A DNA stretch of 64,000 nt from Asterias rubens. Lineage: Eukaryota; Echinodermata; Asteroidea; Forcipulatida; Asteriidae. The position numbers were made by a program, and so were the translations under genes. Each line of letters begins with the position of its first letter. The stretch's first letter is position 1. Below the pieces are notes generated by a model. That model was not told the DNA's origin, made no database searches, and saw only the letters and a program-made list of their open reading frames with translations. Of the stretch, positions 25,501 to 34,596 are shown one piece after another. Where the stretch lies: contig NC_047071.1 of NCBI RefSeq assembly GCF_902459465.1, positions 12,668,385 through 12,732,384 on the forward strand, read 5' to 3'.

Positions 25501-28500
25501 GGCTGATGCAGGCGTCTACTCTTGTTTAGTGGAGAGTGACTATTTTGGAAAGTCCATTGAATTGAAGGACATCGAACAAAGTCTTTATGAAGTGATGCCT
25601 CCTACAATGGGTTTGTGGATTTATTTATTTATTTATTTATTTATGCGTTAAATATTAATAGCAAGCTCCAGGAAAGACACTGTACACTATTGGTAATTGT
25701 CAAAGACCAGTCTTTCCACTTGGTGTATCTCAACATATGCACAAAATAACAAACCTGTGAAAATTTAAACTCAATTGGTCGTCAAAGTTGTGAGATAATA
25801 ATGGAAGAAAAAAACACCCTTGTTACACGAAGTTAAAGAAAGAAAGTTTTTATTGCCATTATTGTTTTTTGTGTTCAGAACGCTAAACCCATTTCCCTTT
25901 TCTCTCTTTGGCGAGGTGTTTCTTTAGTTGTGTGCTTTCAGATACTTGATTTCGAGACCTCAAATTCCTTCCGGTCTTTAAAGTTAGTAAGTTTCAATAA
26001 AAATCAAAATTCATTTTAAAGCATCATGATTGTATCTTTCGCTTTCAGAACCACCAAGTTGTGAGGCATACCAGGTTCCGTGCCCATCTGGTGACTGTGT
26101 ACCTTTCAGTGCATTGTGTGATGGAGTACAGGATTGCCCGAGCGGACTGGATGAAATGAATTGCACAGTGATAGATGAAGGTAAGTTCAGTATAATAAGT
26201 ATTGCAATTAAAATTTGATCACTTCTTAAAGGCAGTGGACACTATTGGTAATTACAGTACATGTACTTAAAATAATTATTAGCATAAAACCTTACTAGGT
26301 AACAAGTAAATGGGGAGTTGTTGATAAAGTATTGTGAGAAACTGCTCCCTCTGAAGTAACATAGTTTTCGAGAAAGAAGTAATTTGATTTAGAGGTCTCG
26401 AAATCAAGTATCTACACATGTATACGTAACCACACGACTTGTGCGACCAAGGGTGTTTTTTGGTCCATTAAAGTCTCTCACAACTTCGACCACCAATTGA
26501 GCTCAAATTTTCACAGGTTTGTTATTTTATGTAGTTGAGATACACTAAGTGAGAAGACTGGTCTGCGACAACAGTACAGTGCCGTTAATGGTTACAGTTT
26601 GTAGATTAGCTTCCTCTTGTATGCCAAGCTTCCACAAGTTTGAGAACTGTCAAAATGTCTTACTGGAAATGTTCCTTTCAAAGAAAAAAGAAAACCTGAA
26701 AGTAAGACTTGACATCCATTTCTTTCCGGACACTTTTTGTAAACATTTCAGAATTTTCCCCAACTGATTTTCATGTCATCATTAAACCAAACGAATGCTT
26801 GCCCAATATGAAGCGTGATTTCCAAATATGGGCTTTTAGACAATAAGCAATTTCAAGTTATAATTTTGTTTTCAATATTAGTTTGAACAAATTATTTGTA
26901 ATTTAAAAAATGGATAAAATTGTTTTGATAACAAACTAGTATGGGTAAATTGTATTTTTTTTTTTTTTTTAAGAACTTTGTGTATAATAGAATATATATT
27001 TTTTCTAAGTAAAGTTAAGTCTTTGTTTGAGTTTATTTCATATTTATTTTTTTATTTGATGAAACTTGTATGAGATATATTCCCGGGAGTTTTTTTCAGT
27101 AGAGTGCACTTTGCTTTTCTCTCATAGGTGCCACACCTACAGGAGAGTGCCCCCTGTACACCGTCGCATGCCCAATGAATCCTGACGTATGTATCTCGCC
27201 ATCAGCTTTTTGCGATGGCAAAGAGGATTGCCCAAGCGGGATGGATGAAATGATGGACTGCACTGATACTGGTGAGCTACCATTTGAGTTAGGACTTGCC
27301 CAAAAGGGTTTTGGTATTTTTTGTTCGTCAAAAAACCCTCACTTACACAGTTTAATGATAATGATGGTAGAAAGCTTCCTTTAAAATAACTTACTGAGGT
27401 GCGGTATTTTTTGAGAAATGAGTAAAACAAAATCACAAAAATAGTTTTTGTCTCAGTGAGAACAAAGATGTTTTAGAATGTAAAATGGATTTGTGCGACT
27501 CTCCTAAAAAATATTGCTCTGTAATTTAATGTTTTTTTGTTAAAAAAGTTGACAACTCATGAGGCTGAAACTTTTACAGGTAAATTATATTACATACATC
27601 TTCATTCACAGCGAGAAGAGATTCATCCCATTGCCAAGAGCTTGATCTACAAAGGTATCAAAACCCTTAAACGGGATGGTTGGCACACACTTTTTGTCAA
27701 GGCTAAATTTTAATTTAATCGACAAGAGCAAAGGGCTTGTAGCTCAAAATAATTCTTTGATCAGGATCTTGGTGCTAAAGTATTGTCCAGTTCTGCTACA
27801 TAACCCAGCAACTTGTTTTCAAGGGTTATATTTACTTTGCTGATTTGATTTGAACTGGTCTCTCCTAGGCTCCATACCTACTGGGGAGTGCCCACCATAC
27901 ACCATCGCATGCCCAATGAATCCTGACATATGTATCTCGCCATCGGATTTTTGCAATGGCAATGAGGATTGCCCAAGCGGGATGGATGAAAAGATGAACT
28001 GCACTGATACTGGTGAGATAGTATTTTGAGTTGGGACTTGCTTTAAAGGCACTGGACACTATTGGTAATTACAACAATAATTGTTAGCAAATAAAATTGC
28101 TTAGTAACGAGCAATGGAGAGCTGTTGATAGTATAAAACATTGTGAGAAACAGCTCCCTCTGAAGTAACAAAGTTTTCAAGAAAGACATGAATTTGATTT
28201 CGAGAAAAAAGAAAACCTGAAAGTAAGACTTGACATCCATTTCTTTCCGGACACTTTTTGTAAACATTTCAGAATTTTCCCCAACTGATTTTCATGTCAT
28301 CATTAAACCAAACGAATGCTTGCCCAATATGAAGCGTGATTTCCAAATATGGGCTTTTAGACAATAAGCAATTTCAAGTTATAATTTTGTTTTCAATATT
28401 AGTTTGAACAAATTATTTGTAATTTAAAAAATTGATAAAATTGTTTTGATAACAAACTACTATGGGTAAATTGTATTTTTTTTTATTTTAAGAACTTTGT

Positions 28501-31500
28501 ATATAATAGAATATATATTTTTTCTAAGTAAAGTTAAGTCTTTGTTTGAGTTTATTTCATATTTATTTTTTTATTTGATGAAACTTGTATGAGATATATT
28601 CCGGGGAGTTTTTTTCAGTACAGTGCACTTTGCTTTTCTCTCATAGGTGCCATACCTACAGGAGAGTGTCCCCTATACACTTTGTTTTGTTTTGTTGATG
28701 TTTGTCTTTTTTATGTGTTTTAATGCCGAATACATCCATAATAATGAAAATTATTATGTATTTGGCATTAAAAACCATACAAAAGACCAACATCAACAAA
28801 ATGAAAGCCAGGGACGTATGCCCGGAGTTACACAAGTTTACCGGAAAACTGTAGACCGAAGGCCTTCAGCTCTAATATCTCTGACCACTTCAATAAAAAT
28901 ATATTAAAAAGCTATATTTATTTTACATTAAGTCTATTAAAACATTGTTAACGTTCGCCAACATTGTAAAGACAGAAAAATGTTTTAAAGGTTGTGGAAG
29001 TGTCGTGGCCGAGCCGTTAAGAGCACAGAATCAATCTATGGTGTTTCTGATCAGCAGAGTGTGGGTTCGAATTCCCAGTCGTGACACTTTTGTCCTTAAG
29101 CAAGACACTTAACCACTGCTTTGTCCTTCAGATGGGAGTTGAAGCCCCTGGTCCCATATGCTGTGTGCAAACACATCGCCCTGGTGTTCCTGGTTTGATT
29201 GGCAGCATATTGCCCCACATCACCTTGTAAACCATTACATGGTGCTTAAGGATCAGGTCTTATATCTCAAAACTTTGTCCCACTCCTTGTGGTAATAATA
29301 CCTGGCGCTTTGTAGCCTTTGGCAAAAGACGCGTTATAAATACAGTTATTATTACTATTAATAATTTAAGTGCAAAATAACCCCCCAAAAGGCAAAGATT
29401 CATATCATAACCCCTGTAACTATTTTTGTTTATTAGTTTTTCACTATGCTGTTTTGAACTGGTCTCTCATAGGTTCCATACCTACTGGCGAGTGCCCACC
29501 ATACACCATCGCATGCCCAATGAATCCTGACATATGTATCTCGCCATCGGATTTTTGCAATGGCAATGAGGATTGCCCAAGCGGGATGGATGAAATGATG
29601 AACTGCACTGATACTGGTGAGATAGTATTTTGAGTTGGGACTTGCTTTAAAGGCACTGGACACTATTGGTAATTACAACAATAATTGTTGGCAAATAAAA
29701 TTGCTTAGTAACGAGCAATGGAGAGCTGTTGATAGTATAAAACATTGTGAGAAACAGCTCCCTCTGAAGTAACAAAGTTTTCAAGAAAGACATGAATTTG
29801 ATTTCGAGACCTCAGAATTATATTTTGAGGTCCTGAAATCAAGCATATGAAAGCACACAACTTTGTGCGACAAAGGTGTTTTTTCTTGTATTATTATCTC
29901 GCAACTTCAATGACCAATTGAGCTCAAATTTTTATATTATATTAAGATACACCAAGCGAGAAGAGTGGTCTTTGACAATAACCAAAGGTGTCCAGTGTCT
30001 TTAAGACTACCTTTGAAAAGATAGTACACATTAATTTTTAAGGCTCTCAAATTTGAGGGATTTATGAGAATATGGTCAGGGCTTTTCTGTCGGGCTTAAA
30101 TTTCAAAGATTTTGTGACAGTTTTTATTGCACTTTTTTTATTTATTTTTTATTTAGCCTACAAGAAAGACTCTTTTATGGTCGAAAAGTCAGGCCATAAA
30201 AATATTCACTTTGCATTTAAACCATATGAAAATTCCTCAAAATAAAAAGTAAGTAAAGTTTTCTGTGTTTCATGAATTCGTTGCCGTAATTTCTCCTTGG
30301 AGATACCTTTCCTAGTCTTTGCCCTTCATACTTCATACTTCCTGGGAATGCGATGTGAAGCGAATGTTGACGTCACAAATTCGCAACAAATAATTCGCAG
30401 CAGGCCAACTCTGCTCAACTCACTTGCGAATATAACTGTGAAAGGAGATTTGTGACGTCAAATTTACATTAATTTTGATTATTAGTCGCAGGAAGTATGA
30501 ACCTTAATGGGATTAACTGGAGTCCAACATGATACTTATTGACCGGTCCATTTTGTTTACCCTGTAAAAATAATTTTTACAGAACCGATCATGTGTGAAC
30601 CGATCACCGTCCCCGAATGCTCGGTCGGGCTCGACTACACCACGGCAATACCCAACTATCCGCTCGGAATGTCAAACAGCGACAAGCAATCTATGCTCAG
30701 CTCCCTGTCCGTCATTTTCGAAAGCACCTGCGGCAGGTTCTTCCGCCCCTTCATGTGCTCCGCCTTTTTGCCCCCGTGTCGGGATAGGGTTGTACCGCCG
30801 TGTCGAGAGCTGTGTTTTCTCGCAGTTAAGAAGTGCGTTGAGACGTTTGATGGGGTCCTCTCGGCAGAAGACCTGATGGCCTCTGGAGGGTCTGGCGGTA
30901 GCTGTGACATGATGCCGAGTGAAGCTGACGGCCAGTGCTACAACGGTGAGCTTTATTTTGTGTCCTTGATTTTGATTCTTGCTGACAGGCTTTTTTTCTT
31001 TCTTTTTTTTTCTCCCCTTTTCACTTTTGGGGGAGAGGGTCTTCAAATGCCTTGTTCTTTAAGGTAGAGTATACTTTTTATTTTTGGAATCGTTTGATTG
31101 TATTAATTATACAATCAAACTAACCTGTAAAAATTATAAAAGTTGGTCATGATTTTTGAGATATTGCCAAAAAATCTAGATCGGTTATGTCGACGCAGAA
31201 AGACTAAGCTGTAATTGGAAAACACAATCTGAGACACGAATCTGACAGTGAACCTTCTCAGATTCAAATTTGGGGTATAAAAACTTGTATCTTTTTTTAA
31301 ACCACATTATTTCAAAGTGAAACATGTGAAATGATTTTTAAAAATTCTTTATACTATTTTTTTCTGCTGTACTTCAAACATTGTCCTTTAATTTTAAGAG
31401 TGATCACCAAACGTTTACTTTGCCTTTAAAGGTTTCAAAGTGTAGTAGTAGGTTTACGTTAAGCAGAAATGCTTTTGTGCACCAACTTAAAGCCAGACGG

Positions 31501-33107
31501 TGAGGCAGGTCGGTGCAGGGCAAAAAGACAAGAGTACCCAACCATAAATAAAAATCATACAATTTGAATATTTCTAACGCCCGTTTCAGACAGGCACGCC
31601 AGAGTCGCGCCGAATCAAATAGATTAGGAGCGACTCTAGGTTGACCCAAAATTTTTGCTTTTAAACAGGCCAACTTTACATAACATTTACATTGGCTCAG
31701 CTCATGATGAGATCGACATCTGAAACTAAGGTGCTCCAGAGTCGTTCCGAACGACTGCAACATCTTTCAGTCAAACACTCGAACTGTTTCAGGCGTCAAA
31801 CTTTTAAAGTACCTAATTCAGAATTTGGTTTGGCGTCGACTCTGGAGCGCCCGTCTGAAACGGGTGTTGAGCAAAATATTTGTTATCTTGTCTTCAGTGG
31901 AAGTGGTTTCGATTGGCGAAGTAATTGGGAGTGGCTCCGAGGACGGGGTAGAAATAAGTGTGGAATGCACCTACAACCTGATGCCCGGTATGCAACCAGT
32001 GTGGACAGATCCCAGTGGAAACGAAATCAAAACAGGTACGTGTACAGGTGTTATTTATTCACATTAAATAGTATTATTATTCTGTATATTATTTGGTTTG
32101 GGGTAACACCATGTGTGTGTATCTACTTGCCAGGTAATGTAGATTTTGGTCTTTAGAGCTTTAAAGAACTGTAGATTTTCGGAATCCTGGAGACTTCTCA
32201 GTTCTGAAAGGAACTGTCCTGCTTTTTAACTACTACCTGGCATGCCTGGGCAGAAGTTAGGAAATCAGCCGGGACTACTACTTTTAACTTACAGGCAGAT
32301 ACTGGATCAGTATTATTGTCACTACCGTGGAGTGAGTTTTTAATTGGTCTCAACATTTCGACTAGCTTACTCTAGTCATCGTCAGGAGATTGACCTGCAG
32401 CCGATTTCTTTAGGCAACTGCGTTAGTCCAATTGCGCAACGTTTATGGCGCAGGTTGCTTAAAGTTTCTTGAAATCGGCTGCTGGCAAAGTAGATACACA
32501 CATGGTGTTACTGCAAACCAAATATATAATAGTGATACCTCACCATGCAGTGCCTCAAATCCTATATTATTCTGGTTGATTGAAAACATTGCACTTGTAG
32601 CTACAGGCTAAATTGAGACAATGCACACACCAATAGTTTTTTGAAAAATAAATGTACAAAATATTTACAGAGGCTTACTACACAGAGGAAAGCTAATATA
32701 AAAAAAGGTTTATGAAACCACAGAATAGGTAAAACATTACAAACAGTAAGGAAGCATCGCTGTTTGGATTTTAAATGTTGACAAAATAGCAAAAGGTTGA
32801 GACCAATTTACGAAGTCGCTCTGCAGCCCCTCAAAGAATACGACTTCATTTCAGAGGGAAATATTTCACAGAGAAAAGCTGTGAGACTAAAATGAAACAA
32901 TAATGTTTTGTATTCATCTGAATCCTGTGTAACCCCTTTAATTTTGAATCAAACCTTTTCATACCCTTAGGAAGTAGAAGGCGTGTGAAGACTGCCAATA
33001 TAACCGAAACGGTGACTGCCTTGATGATTGACAACTTCTCAGCCAAACGTTTTGGGGGCATGTACACCTGCAGTGCGGATGGCTTCTCCGCTACAGTGGA
33101 GCTGTAA
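13556..33107 (+). CDS. predicted secreted FZ-Ig-LDLa(x4)-FZ-Ig protein
   Basis: Eleven coding exons: 13556-13628, 23396-23794, 24481-24606, 25425-25610, 26049-26180, 27128-27271, 27869-28012, 29473-29616, 30583-30945, 31898-32035, 32971-33107 (TAA). They join to 661 residues, every intron being phase 1. Domains: signal peptide 1-20 (hydrophobic Leu/Val core ending AVEA), Lys run, Frizzled CRD about 25-157 with ten Cys, Ig 158-261 (VSC, KW, DAGVYSC), LDLa modules 262-305, 306-353, 354-401 and 402-449 with six Cys each, second CRD 450-570 with ten Cys, second Ig 571-661 (VEC, VW, GMYTC). There is no membrane helix or catalytic domain, so it is probably secreted. CRDs bind Wnts or related lipid-modified ligands in known families, so a decoy or carrier role is conceivable but unproven. 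It differs from ROR, MFRP, corin and sFRP. The weakest splice site is the donor after 25610 (GTTTGT). Confidence 0.88.
13826..14218. repeat. hairpin family F, full copy
   Basis: Ends 'aaaggaacacgatgccttgg' and 'aaggcaacgtgttccttt'. The centre pairs 'acacggtcggccattaat' with 'ataatggccgaccgtgt'. It is in intron 1 of the FZ/Ig/LDLa gene and about 90% alike by eye to 9849-10217. Confidence 0.85.
14858..15872. mobile_element. about 1 kb element with 60-bp terminal inverted repeats
   Basis: Left end 'aagtgtttaagggaggacct' continues through 'catgcggtaataccttgttg' and 'taccgcggtgta'. The right end is the reverse complement ('tacaccgcggtacaacaagg' to 'aggtcctccctaaatgctt'). The interior includes the tandem repeat at 15230-15365 and has no transposase frame, so it is a non-autonomous DNA element. 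It is in intron 1 of the FZ/Ig/LDLa gene. Confidence 0.8.
15230..15365. repeat. tandem repeat, about 58-bp unit, 2 to 3 copies
   Basis: The phrases 'ggttatttccccgtcccagg' and 'tttatttcccttaatatttc' alternate through the block with small changes. It lies inside the inverted-repeat element above. Confidence 0.8.
16142..16302. repeat. hairpin element with 25-bp arms
   Basis: Left 'ggagcgcgtttttggtgacc' plus 'ccaacc' matches the reverse of 'ggttggggtcgtcaaaacgc' plus 'actcc'. It is in intron 1 of the FZ/Ig/LDLa gene. Confidence 0.7.
17320..17900. repeat. minisatellite array with higher-order structure
   Basis: Short units like 'ggaacgtaagcgtagc', 'gaacgtaaccatat' and 'attatagcgtaactgg' recur many times. 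Larger blocks starting near 17350, 17565 and 17780 repeat at roughly 215 bp. The open frames translated from it are only reflections of the repeat. Confidence 0.85.
19290..19840. other. CpG-rich non-coding patch of unknown origin
   Basis: Base composition is unlike the AT-rich surroundings, with many CG steps and words such as 'ttgccgc', 'gccgtc' and 'gattccgt'. I could not find terminal repeats or a protein-like frame. It may be an old transposon body or a regulatory patch in intron 1 of the FZ/Ig/LDLa gene. Confidence 0.35.
20280..20445. repeat. 'gactcg'-type simple repeat with GC-rich centre
   Basis: Repeated 'gactcg'/'actcgtgac' words flank a GC-rich core ('cggccacgcggcccgcccgg') with inverted symmetry. 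No gene is supported. Confidence 0.5.
20458..20839. repeat. hairpin family A, full copy
   Basis: Left end 'ttaaaggcactggacactaa', right end 'ccaatagtgtaaagtgtctt'. Internal blocks are in the standard family order. It is in intron 1 of the FZ/Ig/LDLa gene. Confidence 0.8.
21672..21808. repeat. near-perfect palindromic element
   Basis: Left 'taggccgtgtccgaaacggc' and 'gacttcggctacagctacgg' pair with right 'ccgtgaccgaaacgacgact' read on the other strand. The loop contains 'gctattcttcaacactgg'. It is related to 7324-7470. Confidence 0.85.
22640..22880. repeat. diverged tandem repeat, about 80-90 bp unit
   Basis: Three units share 'aactatgag', 'ttcttt.cactatcgtctcca' and similar phrases (for example 'ctatgagaatctttgcacta' and 'ctatgaggttctttccacta'). 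It is in intron 1, about 500 bases before the first CRD exon. Confidence 0.65.
23004..23329 (-). mobile_element. tRNA-derived SINE, minus orientation
   Basis: Read on the minus strand it starts with 'ggctaagcggttaagagcgc', has a body ('gtagcgcatttgttgcacaa', 'ggctgtatactccccaggga') and ends near 'taatagtgtgaagcgctttg'. It lies just before the first CRD exon at 23396. The 100-residue open frame across it is not a gene. Confidence 0.75.
23396..23794 (+). other. exon encoding the first Frizzled cysteine-rich domain
   Basis: A single 399-base phase 1-1 exon. It begins CEP and has ten cysteines in Frizzled order: CEP, KTC, DCKKF, FACAV, ACDD, IPPCREL, LCHQA, NCM, FNCE and QC. The PPCRELC block is the family hallmark. 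Confidence 0.93.
23936..24033. repeat. 49-bp tandem duplication
   Basis: 'ttgtgtttttgaaaacaagt' plus 'tactaaccatttttaaattt' occurs twice in a row with one change (aacc/atcc). It is in the intron after the first CRD exon. Confidence 0.8.
24146..24279. repeat. hairpin family C copy
   Basis: Starts 'gggcccagtttcatggctct' and ends with the reverse complement 'agagccatgaaattgggccc'. Other family C members are listed at 33597, 48993, 51648, 55118 and 55882. Confidence 0.8.
24481..25610 (+). other. first Ig-like domain, split over two exons
   Basis: Exon 24481-24606 holds the B-strand Cys (EVSCNYD) and the core Trp (PKWIKN). Exon 25425-25610 holds the F-strand motif DAGVYSC and a 20-residue tail. 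The intron lies between the C and D strands, a common position in split Ig domains. Confidence 0.85.
25117..25264. repeat. hairpin family D copy
   Basis: Left 'gaaaggtttgccgtaacacc' pairs with right 'ggtgttaccgcaaacctttc'. The inner arms pair 'gactatctctaaatgag' with 'ctcattagagatagtc'. It shares ends with the palindrome at 57118-57214. Confidence 0.85.
25671..25967. repeat. hairpin family A fragment, reverse orientation
   Basis: 'cactattggtaattgtcaaa' through 'cttggtgtatctcaacatat' to 'tttcagatacttgatttcga', with foreign sequence in the middle (25837-25930). Confidence 0.65.
26226..26573. repeat. hairpin family A copy lacking its right end
   Basis: Starts 'ttaaaggcagtggacactat' and ends in 'aagtgagaagactggtctgc'. 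It lies between LDLa exons 1 and 2, just before the duplicated block. Confidence 0.75.
26683..28203 (+). repeat. tandem duplication, copy 1 (about 1.52 kb)
   Basis: Contains the intron sequence from 'agaaaaaagaaaacctgaaa', LDLa exon 27128-27271, exon 27869-28012 and the left half of a family A hairpin (28044-28203). The sequence at 28203 then jumps to a second copy of the 26683 sequence, marking the duplication junction. Confidence 0.85.
28647..28680 (+). pseudogene. broken LDLa exon
   Basis: After an intact acceptor ('ctctcatag') the first 34 bases copy exon 27128-27271 (residues IPTGECPLYT), then the sequence turns into a T/G-rich hairpin element. No donor follows in frame, and reading on reaches a TAA about 60 bases later. 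This exon should be skipped in the mature mRNA. Confidence 0.85.
28684..28802. mobile_element. small hairpin element in the broken LDLa exon
   Basis: Left arm 'ttttgttgatgtttgtcttt' pairs with right arm 'aaagaccaacatcaacaaaa'. The centre pairs 'taatgccgaatacat' with 'atgtatttggcatta'. About 119 bp, with no coding capacity. It starts within a few bases of where exon homology ends. Confidence 0.75.
28997..29350 (+). mobile_element. tRNA-derived SINE
   Basis: Box A-like 'gtggccgagccgttaagagc' and box B-like 'gtgggttcgaattccc' sit in a tRNA-Leu/Ser-like head. A family body follows ('cctggtgttcctggtttgat', 'ctttgtagcctttggcaaaa') with an AT-rich tail ending in 'attattactatta'. Related copies are at 23004-23329 (minus), 34376-34545 (minus) and 47051-47690. 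Confidence 0.75.
29647..30004. repeat. hairpin family A, full copy
   Basis: Left end 'tttaaaggcactggacacta', right end 'ccaaaggtgtccagtgtctt'. It is the intact counterpart of the truncated copy at 28044-28203, lying in the same position relative to a duplicated LDLa exon. Confidence 0.85.
30332..30501. repeat. hairpin element related to 9246-9363
   Basis: Outer arms 'ttcatacttcctgggaatgc' and 'gtcgcaggaagtatgaa'; inner arms 'tgacgtcacaaat' and 'atttgtgacgtca'. It sits about 80 bases upstream of the second CRD exon. Confidence 0.7.
32085..32570. repeat. long family D-related element
   Basis: 'ggtttggggtaacaccatgt' at the left matches the reverse of 'acatggtgttactgcaaacc' at the right, so the ends are inverted. 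The interior carries a conserved stem-loop ('ggtctcaacatttcgactag'). Relatives lie at 45130-45440 and 55295-55640. It is in the last intron of the FZ/Ig/LDLa gene. Confidence 0.65.
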
Positions 33108-34060
33108 ATCGTCAGACCACAAACTATTTTTTTTATTTTATTTTTTTTATTAAGATACAGTCTTTATCATGGTCTCTGTGAATTGTTTTAAAAAGCTAAG
33201 ATGCAAGTAGATGCTTGCCCCCCTGGCTCAACCACTAGAACTACTGCCACATTGTACTGCATAAAGTCAGTTATAAAAATTGTAGACAAATTGTATTTGT
33301 ATCAATAAGTAGTTTCATAAACATTGTAAGAGTATTTTTAACACTGTTATCTGTATAATTAATCTCACATTACAATTGTAGTTGATATTTTATAGCTGTG
33401 CTTGGTTACTTTTTGTGTATACATGTATACCCGTATACCTGTAGCTCTGTGAAATTCTGCCCCGGTTACATACTTCACTTGGTATGCGACTTTCATTGTT
33501 CAAATCTTAATATCTTCATTTGTACGTGTTGATGGGAAACTTTGAAGGGACATCACAGCCAAGACTGCCTAAGCACAAAAAGAAGCCACCCACAATAAAA
33601 TGTTGCTTACCAGAAAAAGGGTACCAGCCAAACTACCATGTTACATGTTACATGTTACATGTACTGTACAATTTGTGACTGGTATGGATCCTGCTCATTT
33701 TTCGTTAAGCAGACAAGTTGTAAAGCACTATTTTCTGCCTTAAAAGCGTCTCTATGAAATTGGGCCCAGGTCTCTATGGCTACTATACACATCAAATGTT
33801 AAGACTCAAAGACTGATTTGTCAGTTCATTGTTACAAATTTTGGGTAAAAATCACAAATGATTTCTACAAAATATTTTCACATGTACTGTGCACTTTTTA
33901 TGTTTGAGGTTTTAATTCAAAAAGAACAATTCAGGTTTTAAGGTCAAGAATGGTTTGTTCAAAATGCCAGCTTAAGAACGCTGTACCGGTAAATGTAGAT
34001 TTTGTATTTTTAATAATTTGATGGTACACTGTAATATTACTAAATAAAATACAGCAAAGA
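33108..34060 (+). other. 3' UTR and end of the FZ/Ig/LDLa gene
   Basis: Follows the TAA at 33105-33107. Possible poly(A) signals 'aataaa' occur near 33595 and at 34043-34048. A family C hairpin fragment is at about 33597-33768 and would be part of the longer 3' UTR. The convergent TRMO gene ends at 34597. Confidence 0.45.
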
Positions 34061-34375
34061 AATATTATCAGATACTTTGTTTTGATGGTGAAGTAGTTTG
34101 TGGCTTATTGTGTTTGCCTGCAACAGCATTTGGTAAACAAGAAAACCAAATCCTCAACCGTAATTTTTATAACCATGGACTTCAAGAGCCACATTGAGAT
34201 ACGGTGGACACATTATCAGGCGACTTTGTCTGTAGTTTCCAAAACCAAACAATATACCTGTACAATGTCCACCACACCTCAAAAAGGCTCATTGAATTTT
34301 CAATTTCATCAATCAGTTGGTTTCATGCATAAAATAAAGGCAAAGTATAGCAACTGCTACTGCAACCCCAGCAGT

Positions 34376-34545
34376 CTTGTGGAATTTCCCCCTGAATTCG
34401 AACCCTAATTCACCTATAACGGTTTCAGTGTCTTTCTCAAGGACACAAGTGTCACGACCAGGACTCGAGCCTACATATGTACACTCTGCTGATCCTGAGC
34501 TCGAGTCCGCAGATCTTATCGGCTCGGCCACAACACTACATTTTC
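34376..34545 (-). mobile_element. tRNA-derived SINE head, minus orientation
   Basis: On the minus strand it reads 'gtggccgagccgataagatc' (box A-like) and 'ggctcgagtcctggtcgtga' (box B-like). It lies just past the TRMO stop, so it may fall in the TRMO 3' UTR. Confidence 0.65.
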
Positions 34546-34596
34546 ACTTAGCATTTACCTAGAAATTGCGTACAATGAAATTCCTTAGCCAAGAGT

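Larger units (their letters stand above)
26049..29616 (+). other. block of four LDL-receptor class A exons
   Basis: Exons 26049-26180, 27128-27271, 27869-28012 and 29473-29616 each encode one LDLa module with six Cys and a C-terminal DCPSGxDE motif. The second to fourth are 48 residues and closely similar (CPMNPD, CISPS). The canonical acidic position before SDE is replaced (DCPSGMDE instead of DCxDxSDE), and the third and fourth have CNGNEDC for CDGxxDC, so calcium binding may be weakened. Confidence 0.9.
28204..29812 (+). repeat. tandem duplication, copy 2, internally replaced
   Basis: 28204-28680 repeats 26683-27160 almost base for base. About 29454-29812 repeats 27850-28205. Between them (28681-29450) the expected rest of the first LDLa exon and following intron is missing, and a hairpin element plus a SINE are found instead. 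Confidence 0.85.

Noticed and set aside
28997-29090. Possible tRNA gene
   Set aside because: Box A and box B words are present, but the cloverleaf is not complete and the segment continues into a SINE body found at other sites in the window.
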